From Lepas anatifera (Eukaryota > Arthropoda > Thecostraca > Lepadidae), in NCBI GenBank assembly GCA_034440635.1, contig JAOTON010001129.1, positions 1,803,001-1,867,000 on the forward strand: a DNA stretch of 64,000 nt. The letters run 5' to 3'. The notes beneath the pieces were generated by a model. That model saw nothing but the letters and a program-made list of their open reading frames with translations, made no database searches and had not been told where the DNA came from. Positions 56,375 through 64,000 of the stretch are shown in pieces. Made by a program: the position numbers and the translations under genes. Every line of letters starts with the position of its first letter. Within the stretch, counting starts at the first letter, position 1.

Positions 56375-57578
56375 TTAACCCTTGCCCCGGTGGCGGGTAC
56401 GAGCCACATTCGCCCTGGTGGGGAAGGGGGGCTAAAAAAGACCCTCCACGATCCCAAAAACTAAGAGAGCTAGGAAAATCGCAAAACGGCAATCAAAAGC
56501 TCTTCAAAAATGATATCGAAAATACTTCGGTCATTTTTCTTATCAGGTCAATATCAAGGTCACCAGAGGTCAAAATAGGCCAAATCGCTAACATGAGGTA
56601 TACTAAGAAAGCCTCATATATCTCGGAAACCATGATAGCTACAAACATTTTCTCAACACCATTCGAAAACGCTTGAGTTACTCTTTCATTACAGTGGCAT
56701 TCATTTTGTGTCAGGTCAAAGCCTAGGGAGCTACAGGTCACTGAATATTGGGCATATTCTTGGGAATGTTCATAGCCACCCATGTATAAGGGCGTTTCCT
56801 TTTTCGCTAATAACTTCCAAACCAAGATACAGCCATAGTTGATGCACCATTGCAATCCTCTCGTCAATACGAATCGAATGGCATATAATATTGCTATGCC
56901 AGGTCAAATTTAAGAATTTGACCTGACCCAGGTCAACGGTCTGACCCCACTTGACTTGGTATACCCATGATGTATATCATTTGACTTGCAGTGACTATAC
57001 AAACACTTTGGAGGCAAAATAAAAGTTCTATCTTATTATATTCAAAATATATATAGTAAAGCACCAAAAAATGATTATTTGACCTAAGGTGACCTTTTAA
57101 ATGTCACAAGTCAAAATGTTTGGAATCAACTTCAGAAATGGGCTAAGAGCAAGTTGTAACCAATGTTTGAAGTTGATTCCATCGATACTTACTGAGAAAA
57201 GCTCATTTTGTGATTTTCCCCATGTACTTACAATGAGGAGGTCATGCTCTGCACATGAACTTAAGTCACCAATATAAAAAATCCCGGAACAAATGTTGTA
57301 GCTCCTGGTGGACTCAATATGTGGTATGAGTTTGAACTTGATCAGTTAACCCTTCTTTTAGTTATGTGGTCCTAAGCATTTTTTGAGGTGAGGTCACTTT
57401 ACCTGGCCTGGTGACCTGACCTGATACGACCTTGAGCTACAATTTTCAGGAAAGATGTAAAAATGATGAAGGAATAGCTAGACTAAGTTTGGCGGCGCTG
57501 CGCGCCGCCGTTTTTTGGTCACTTCGGAAAAACCCGACGGGGGGGTCTAAAATGACCCCCCACCCGGGCGAAGGTTAA
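56375..57578. mobile_element. TTAA-flanked non-autonomous element I (1196 bp)
   Basis: TTAA lies at 56375-56378 and 57575-57578. The left end is CCCTTGCCCCGGTGGCGGG with a second version GCCCTGGTGGGG; the right end is CACCCGGGCGAAGG. The right hairpin at 57540-57561 has six G, TCTAAAATGA, six C; the left one is decayed. A GC hairpin (GGCGGCGC and GCGCCGCC) at 57492-57512 lies near the right end only. AGGTCA half-sites are frequent. It encodes no protein. Confidence 0.82.
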
Positions 57579-58320
57579 AAAGCGCGCGGTCCATTACAAG
57601 CACTATCCTTTCAAAGACCGAGTCAACGGCATAGGTTTAGACCCGCATCTCATTTTCGGTTTCTGGAAAAAATCTGAATAAATGCTCAAAGTGTGTTGAA
57701 ATGTGCATGTCGGTTTTACCTCCCGGGAAGGTCATGATCCGGCTCGTGAAAAATCCTACCATCATACGGTTTCATAGGGTATTTATAGGCATTGCCCGAG
57801 TTTAAGTGTATTCATTTTCTTAAGAAAAACATCCACTCCCCGTGCGGCCCCGACCAGACCGGGACCCCCTGGTTTGAAAAGAGATCTCTACCCCTGCTCA
57901 TGAGTAACAAATTCAAGGAGAGTTCATGAAAAAACGTTAGTCACGATGACAACCCTGCGGGAAAGCAAAGCTCCATCCCTTATAGCGAATAAAATATGAA
58001 GTTTTATATACTTGCAATGTCAGCATACGCCAAATGTTAGCATCTACATTATTTCATCGAGTTAGTCCGCTCAGCCAATATATTGGTGGACATTATACTG
58101 TCCTAGAATATGACCCTAAAAGGAAGTTTCGTCCCATTCTATTTCGTTATAGCCCGAACGTTTTAAAAACCGATCCAGTTCGGAATTAAACCTGGAAAAC
58201 ATATCTCATCCCGTCCAATTCTACGCTGTTTTGAAATGTGTATCCCGTTTTCCATCCCATTCATATTTTTACGGCTTTGGCTGGCCCAAAAGCACTTGCA
58301 GTATGCAGTATCCCCGAAAT
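57579..58320. other. No recognised feature
   Basis: No gene or repeat is identified. It separates element I from the inverted 0.5-kb repeat. Confidence 0.45.
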
Positions 58321-58841
58321 GAAGGATCCCGACATGTCTCATCAGTTACGCTTCTCAGCATCAAACCGTTACAGCTATAGACTTAATTTTTGTGTGTCTC
58401 TTTAGCATATGTTGCATAATGAAATGACAAACAAAAACAGGAATCCGACAATAAACACCAATAAGAGAGCTAACGGAGGCAATGTAAATAAGGACAAATT
58501 CGCAAAATTTTGACTTTGCGCGTGCAGCACGTGCAAACCGAGGGTAGGGCACCGGCCAGCTAAGGTTGCTTGAATTGACCAGTATCATATGTACCTGCTT
58601 CCCAAATATTATAGCCATTGGCACAATGTTGCAGGCACGACACAACACAGCGTTATACTTTGAAATTTCTCTTTTTTCTGGCACGTGGACTTTGCACCCC
58701 TGTTATAAAATATCGGCTCGGTAGATCTTTGCGGATTTTGGATATGTTACGCCCCTATCAATTGCAAACACAATGGTGTATCTTATGGTGGGTCCGAATT
58801 TTATGACCTGTTCCCATTATAAAAATGCTAACTTGACTGGA
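58321..58841 (-). repeat. 0.5-kb dispersed repeat, right copy of an inverted pair
   Basis: The inverted counterpart of 53682-54195. On the minus strand the ORF at 58361-58684 (107 codons) matches the left copy's ORF over its whole length with scattered substitutions and no frame break. Outer flanks of the two copies differ, so they are separate insertions or an old inversion rather than the ends of one element. Confidence 0.75.
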
Positions 58842-59192
58842 CTATATGAGCCAAGAACGAAATCAGAAAGATGAATGTGAAAATGAAAGATTTTATGCGG
58901 AAAATATATATATTACGTCACCCTTACGGTCGTTTAATACGCATGTGGTTACTGGAGCACACATTTCCGTATATATTTGATTGCTGATTCCTATCGTGTG
59001 AATTATTGTATGCTAGCGAGCGAATGAACTTGTATAAATGTAAGATTTGTACGAAAAAAGTGCACTTATGAAGAACGAAAAAATTAAGAATGCATTTTGC
59101 ACCGAGCTCTGTTATAAGGAGAACATGAATATTTTCTTGTCAACTGACCAGGAAATATTTGTATGTACAAATATGAAATTTCTTTTTATGTT
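58842..59192. other. No recognised feature
   Basis: AT-rich; no coding or repeat signature beyond a short TA run near 58905. Confidence 0.4.
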
Positions 59193-59348
59193 GTCCAAAA
59201 CAACTGGCGGACGCAAAGGCGCCGTTTGGGGGGAAACCCTGGAAAAATCGTAAAAAACAGTGTTTTCTTAAAGAAAATCTGTCACAATTTCGCCATTTGG
59301 GGGTTCATGGCAGTTTGCCCCCCCCCTGCATTCGCCAGTGTCCAAAAC
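59193..59348. mobile_element. Small hAT-like element with perfect target duplication (about 139 bp)
   Basis: GTCCAAAAC is present at 59193-59201 and again at 59340-59348. Between them the ends are inverted: ACTGGCGGACGCA (59203-59215) and TGCATTCGCCAGT (59327-59339), 11 of 13 matching. It has landed next to a second copy of element X. Confidence 0.78.
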
Positions 59349-59394
59349 TGAAGTCAAAGACGAAAAGTATAATTTGTCAAGGGTTTCAGCTTTA

Positions 59395-59576
59395 TACAAC
59401 TGGGGCCTGCTGATAAGGGTACGCGAGGGATACATTTCAGGTAGGTTTGAGCTTTTTTCTACGGAAATCTCGAATTCCAAGACAAATGATATATTGAGTA
59501 CCCGGTTTTGCGACTTCCTTTATAACTTGGCTACCTCAGTAAAAATCACGTTATGAAGGTGCCACACTCCCTTTAA
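59395..59576. mobile_element. Right half of a second element X copy
   Basis: It matches 46625-46802 from the AAGGGTAC block through TTTTTTCTACGGAAATCTCG to the end GGTGCCACACTCCC with TTAA at 59573-59576. The left half is not found nearby. Confidence 0.72.
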
Positions 59577-59690
59577 ATATAACGAGCACCAGAGAGACGT
59601 CAATTACCACACGCACCAACCGTCCTACCGAGCTAAAGCAACGATAAAGGCTGGCGGGGTACGGACTGTAGGCCCACGGATACCGCAGGA

Positions 59691-60861
59691 ATCAGATCAG
59701 GAGAAAGTGTGGATGCCGCGACACCCTGTTCCATGTCGCTGTTTCACGGATACCGCCGAAATCAGATCAGGAGAAAGTGTGGATGAAGCAACACCCTGTT
59801 CCATGTCGCAGTTTCACGGATACCGCAGGAATCAGATCAGGAGAAAGTGTGGATGCCGCGACACCCTGTTCCATGTCGCAGTTTCACAGATACCGCAGGG
59901 ATCAGATCAGGAGAAAGTGTGGATGCCGCGACACCCTGTTCCATGTCGCAGTTTCACGGATACCGCAGGGATCAGATCAGGAGAAAGAGTGGATGCCGCG
60001 ACACCCTGTTCCATGTCTCAGTTTCACGGATACCGCAGGGATCAGATCAGGAGAAAGTGTGGATGATGCAACACCCTGTTCCATGTCGCAGTTTCACGGA
60101 TACCGCAGGGATCAGATCAGGAGAAAGTGTGGATGCCGCGACACCCTGTTCCATGTCGCAGTTTCACAGATACCGCAGGGATCAGATCAGGAGAAAGTGT
60201 GGATGCCGCGACACCCTGTTCCATGTCGCAGTTTCACGGATACCGCAGGGATCAGATCAGGAGAAAGAGTGGATGCCGCGACACCCTGTTCCATGTCGCA
60301 GTTTCACGGATACCGCAGGGATCAGATCAGGAGAAAGTGTGGATGATGCAACACCCTGTTCCATGTCGCAGTTTCACGGATACCGCAGGGATCAGATCAG
60401 GAGAAAGTGTGGATGATGCAACACCCTGTTCCATGTCGCAGTTTCACGGATACCGCCGAAATCAGATCAGGAGAAAGTGTGGATGATGCAACACCCTGTT
60501 CCATGTCGCAGTTTCACGGATACCGCAGGAATCAGATCAGGAGAAAGTGTGGATGCCGCGACACCCTGTTCCATGTCGCAGTTTCACAGATACCGCAGGG
60601 ATCAGATCAGGAGAAAGTGTGGATGCCGCGACACCCTGTTCCATGTCGCAGTTTCACGGATACCGCAGGGATCAGATCAGGAGAAAGAGTGGATGCCGCG
60701 ACACCCTGTTCCATGTCGCTGTTTCACGGATACCGCCGAAATCAGATCAGGAGAAAGTGTGGATGATGCAACACCCTGTTCCATGTCGCAGTTTCACGGA
60801 TACCGCAGGGATCAGATCAGGAGAAAGAGTGGATGCAGCGACATCCATTTACATGTCGCAG
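59691..60861. repeat. 70-bp tandem array, left part (about 16.7 units)
   Basis: The unit is exactly 70 bp, from ATCAGATCAGGAGAAAG to TTTCACGGATACCGC. Variant units follow a four-unit (280-bp) pattern at 59831-60110, 60111-60390 and 60531-60810. The plus strand is open over long stretches because the unit holds no stop in any of the three phases, so ORFs of up to 189 codons are by-products. Some units carry GATGATGCA, which adds a stop in one phase. The last unit is degenerate. Confidence 0.93.
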
Positions 60862-62102
60862 ATCTGATAGATTTTGAGCTGTCTCAAGCCCTTCTTAATC
60901 TTATTGGCACATTCCAAGGCTCAGCCTTAGGACCTTTCCTGTATAGCATCTATGCGAACGACCTGCCGCTCTTTTCAGAGACTGTTAGTCTGATGATGTA
61001 TGCTGACGACTGTTAAGTATATCTAACGGGTCCACCCAGAGATCTCAGCCAGATGATTTGCAAGATGGAAAACAACTTAAAAGTTTTATCTAGATGGTAT
61101 GGCAAAAGCGGAATAAACGGCACCGCGGCCAAAACACAACTTCTTGTCCTCGGTACCAGGCAAATGGTTAAGCGGCTTCCACCTATTTTCCCAACTTTCA
61201 TGGGCTCGACTCTCAGCTACTATATTACAGTTAAAAATCTAGGCGTCTGGTTTGACCAAACCATGACATTTGCGACTCCACATTGATGACATGGTGCGGC
61301 GCTGTACGGGCTTGCCGTGCGGACTAAGCCATTGTAAACATAGTCTCCCTCAGCCAGCACTGATTACGCTGGTTCAGGGCTTGGTTATGCCTCTGATCAG
61401 AAACTGCCTGACAGTGTACGGCGCCAGCTGCGCAACCCAGCGTCAACGACTTCAAAGAGTAGTGAACCACGCTGCGCGTGTTGTCTCGGGGCGAAGACGT
61501 CACGATCACATCAGCGACGTGATTGATAGGCTAGACTAACTCATTGTAGATTATATGTACAGATACCATCGTTTGACAGTATTGAAAAAGGTTTTGTTCA
61601 CCGCTGAGCCAGAGAGCGTTTCAGAACACCTGAAAACTAGGCTAGACATGTATGGGCGAAATAGCCGACATAGTGGCATGCTGGTTACGCTAGCGATTCA
61701 CACAGAAACCGGTAGACGGAGGTCTTCCTACTCGGCTGTACACATGTACAACGAGCTTCCCCAGGCTTTCCACCAACACGGCCTGGGAAGATTCAAGTAC
61801 GAGCTGAAAAGGCACCTGATTGAGACGCAGCGACAGAATCGTGGAACAAGATTGACGTTTGGGTTTTGCTTCCAGTGACCACAATTTAGTATCTTATCGG
61901 TATTTTATATTATTGTTTCAGAAATTTTGGCATCATTTGCCTTTCAACCATTTCGACATGTGTGTATGTGTTTGACATGTGCGATTACGTTACATTCCTC
62001 ATCCATTTTGCTTTACTCTTTACGACTCGAGGAGTAGAATAGCCATGCAGCGTATGGAAACGTCTTACAATGCCCAATAAATGAATAAATAAGTGAATAA
62101 GC
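60862..62102 (+). pseudogene. 5'-truncated non-LTR retrotransposon, reverse transcriptase remnant
   Basis: It starts inside the RT core: FQGSALGPFLYSIYANDLP, then the catalytic box MYADDC near 60998-61013. An in-frame TAA follows at 61014-61016. The frame goes on through DLSQMICKMENNLKVLSRW, KTQLLVLGTRQM and KNLGVWFDQTMTF, shifts near 61270-61285, and continues with the VMPLIRNCLTVYG and VVNHAARVV blocks. After another in-frame stop near 61537 it ends with YNELP...FKYELKRHL at 61876. A 3' tail of AATAAATG-like repeats lies at 62078-62100. This is a dead LINE copy of the Jockey/I/CR1 assemblage; the clade is not assigned. Confidence 0.85.
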
Positions 62103-62860
62103 TTCTCGGATACCACAGGAATCAGATCAGGAGAAAGTATGGATGCCGCAACACCCTGTTCCATGTCACGGTTTCACGGATCAGGAATCAGATCAGGAGA
62201 AAGTATGGATGCCGCAACACCCTGTTCCATGTCACGGTTTCAAAGATACCGCAGGGATCAGATCAGGAGAAAGTATGGATGCCACGATACCCTGTTCCAA
62301 GTCGCGGTTTCACAGATACCGCAGGAATCAGATCAGGAGAAAGTATGGATGCCACGACACCCTGTTCCAAGTCGCGGTTTCACAGATACCGCAGGAATCA
62401 GATCAGGAGAAAGTATGGATGCCACGACACCCTGTTCCAAGTCGCGGTTTCAAAGATACCGCAGGGATCAGATCAGGAGAAAGTATGGATGCCACGATAC
62501 CCTGTTCCAAGTCGCGGTTTCACAGATACCGCAGGAATCAGATCAGGAGAAAGTATGGATGCCACGACACCCTGTTCCATGTCGCAGTTTCACAGATACC
62601 GCAGGAATCAGATCAGGAGAAAGTATGGATGCCGCAACACCCTGTTCCATGTCGCAGTTTCACAGATACCGCAGGGATCAGATCAGGAGAAAGTATGGAT
62701 GCCACGACACCCTGTTCCATGTCGCAGTTTCACAGATACCGCAGGGATCAGATCAGGAGAAAGTATGGATGCCACGACACCCTGTTCCATGTCGCAGTTT
62801 CACAGATACCGCAGGAATCAGATCAGGAGAAAGTGTGGACGCCGCGTTGCATGTCGCAGT
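62103..62860. repeat. 70-bp tandem array, right part (about 10.5 units)
   Basis: The array resumes in phase after the LINE with TTCTCGGATACCACAGG. Units here consistently read GTATGGATGCC, where the left part has GTGTGGATG. Several have CCAAGTCGCGG where the left part has CCATGTCGCAG. One unit near 62175 is shortened. All three plus-strand phases are open for more than 750 bp. Confidence 0.92.
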
Positions 62861-63293
62861 TTCTTTCCACCCGCTGCGACTGCCTTGTGCAGTATCGTGA
62901 GCACCCAATGCCACTTGCAGTGAAATAAAACATTACCTACTTTCCGGCCTAATACAACATGTAAGTACAAGCGGACTAGGATCGAACAAACAGCTCTGCT
63001 CGACTCCTCAGCTCGGGTGTAAGCTCGAATTGTGATTTTCAATAATCAATACATTAGAGCGCAAGAACAACTACACTGTGATAGGACTTGTGACGACCGT
63101 ACCAGCGGTTGAAACGATGAAAGTGTGTCCATGCCATGCCAAGTGTGTCCATGAAAGTGTGTTGAAGCGATGGGCATTCTGTGTCCATGCCAACTGCTAC
63201 AGCAAACGACGATGCTGAGGGTTCTCGACTCTCCTACAAACAAAGATTCCTCTATCCAATAATACCATTAGATTTTTTAACAGGCGAAGTTCA
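62861..63293. other. No gene recognised
   Basis: The 70-bp array fades into unrelated sequence. An AATAAA at 62924-62929 is present but no gene upstream supports its use. A short direct repeat of AAGTGTGTCCATG-type words lies at 63120-63160. Confidence 0.45.
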
Positions 63294-64000
63294 TTAACCC
63301 GCGCCCCGGTGGGCCTCCGAGCCACCTTCGCCATGGTGGGGGGTGTTTGAACACCCCCCTCGAACTCGGCCACTATGCGGGATAGCGAAAAACGCGAAAG
63401 CTGATGGATAGCTCATACAAATCCATGAAGAAACTGTAGAAGAAATTTTTGGCTCAGGTCAATATTGAGGTCATGGCAGGCCGAAGAAGGTGGCATTTTG
63501 AACAAAGTTTTTGGGCTCTAGTATCTGACAGAGTTGGGTTAGAATCCTTTTTTAGGCACCCTTCGCTTCCTCTCTTCAAGGTGAATCGAATGATGTATAA
63601 TATGACCATACTAGGTTAAAACACAAAAATGACCTGACCTCAGGTCAGGTCCGTCACTTTTTGACCTAGCATAGCCAATATGCTTATCAATCGACTCACA
63701 ATAGCAATCCAAACGCAATGGTATAAAAATAAAAGCTGCATCATCATTTCATGCAAAGATATTGGCCTAAGTCTGAAAACGGCTGAAATAGGTCCAGATG
63801 ACCTCTTAGAGCTCACAGGTCAAAAATTGCAACATGAACCTGGAAAGGGGCGCAGGATACTTCGATTTGGGGAATATGAAGGTACATCAGCTTTATCTAC
63901 GTGCGGCAGGTCACCTAAGATAGCAAATATCGATTCGAGTCTGAATGTCGAATTGGATATTATGAGACAAACGATATAAAAAATACGACCCAATTTCTGT
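63294..64000. mobile_element. TTAA-flanked element F (left part, cut by the window end)
   Basis: TTAA at 63294-63297 is followed by CCCGCGCCCCGGTGGG and a second version GCCATGGTGGGG. A perfect hairpin lies at 63338-63359: six G, TGTTTGAACA, six C. A half-site inverted repeat with arms GACCTGACCT and AGGTCAGGTC is at 63631-63651. From 63655 it follows elements E and J. The right end lies beyond the window. Confidence 0.8.

Noticed and set aside
53682..58841. The inverted 0.5-kb repeats as terminal repeats of one 5-kb transposon
   Set aside because: The sequence between them is made of other elements with their own boundaries, no transposase is present, and no target duplication is visible outside the pair.
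59707..60867. Overlapping ORFs of up to 189 codons in the 70-bp array as a repeat-protein gene
   Set aside because: Openness follows from a stop-free 70-bp unit in all phases; several frames are equally open and there is no sign of a promoter, splice structure or unique coding ends.

Overview
The window is eukaryotic, and most likely comes from a repeat-rich metazoan genome. It is built almost entirely of nested repeats: tandem arrays, TTAA-flanked and hAT-like miniature elements, two 5'-truncated LINE copies and one nearly complete Ty3/gypsy LTR retrotransposon. I found no convincing host protein-coding gene, rRNA or tRNA. The LTR element has a tRNA-Trp-like primer site and a C-H-C-C Gag box, which point to the CsRn1/Kabuki clade known from invertebrate animals. 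I cannot name the species.

Layout. 1-914: hAT-like ends and the right end of a TTAA-flanked element. 915-51027: a tandem array of about 14 units of 1.8-2.0 kb (called the A array). It is interrupted by TTAA elements (1083-1972, 7437-8461, 22560-23403), a LINE fragment (11571-13227) that itself carries a TTAA element (11940-12786), the LTR retrotransposon (24764-30556), a tandem triplication of a 3.9-4.2 kb macro-repeat with a 50-bp minisatellite (33223-45239), a 67-74 bp triple repeat (45240-45447), and a cluster of small DNA elements (46235-49007). 51028-59690: mostly unrecognised sequence holding truncated and complete TTAA elements, an AT microsatellite, a pair of inverted 0.5-kb repeats, and hAT-like miniature elements with 8-bp target duplications. 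59691-62860: a 70-bp tandem array, partly in a 280-bp higher-order pattern, split by a decayed LINE. 63294-64000: the left part of another TTAA element, cut by the window end.

The strongest candidate for something undescribed is the TTAA-flanked family. Most copies carry, just inside the terminal repeat, a hairpin of six G, a self-complementary core of about ten bases, and six C. In the two best-preserved copies the core is identical at both ends, but it differs from copy to copy. A short variable word in the terminal repeat changes along with it. Several copies also hold a central inverted repeat made of AGGTCA half-sites, and some have a second GC hairpin at one end only.

How the parts relate. 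The nesting gives a relative order. A-array units existed first, and a 1.5-kb segment was copied within the array before element 7437-8461 landed in one copy. The LINE landed in a unit before a TTAA element landed in the LINE. The LTR element is younger than the unit it split, and its own LTRs have since drifted by roughly 3 percent. The hAT-like element in the macro-repeat predates its triplication. Coding sequence is confined to transposons and all of it is broken: the gag-pol element has an in-frame stop between integrase catalytic residues and a shifted C-terminus, and both LINE fragments are truncated and interrupted.
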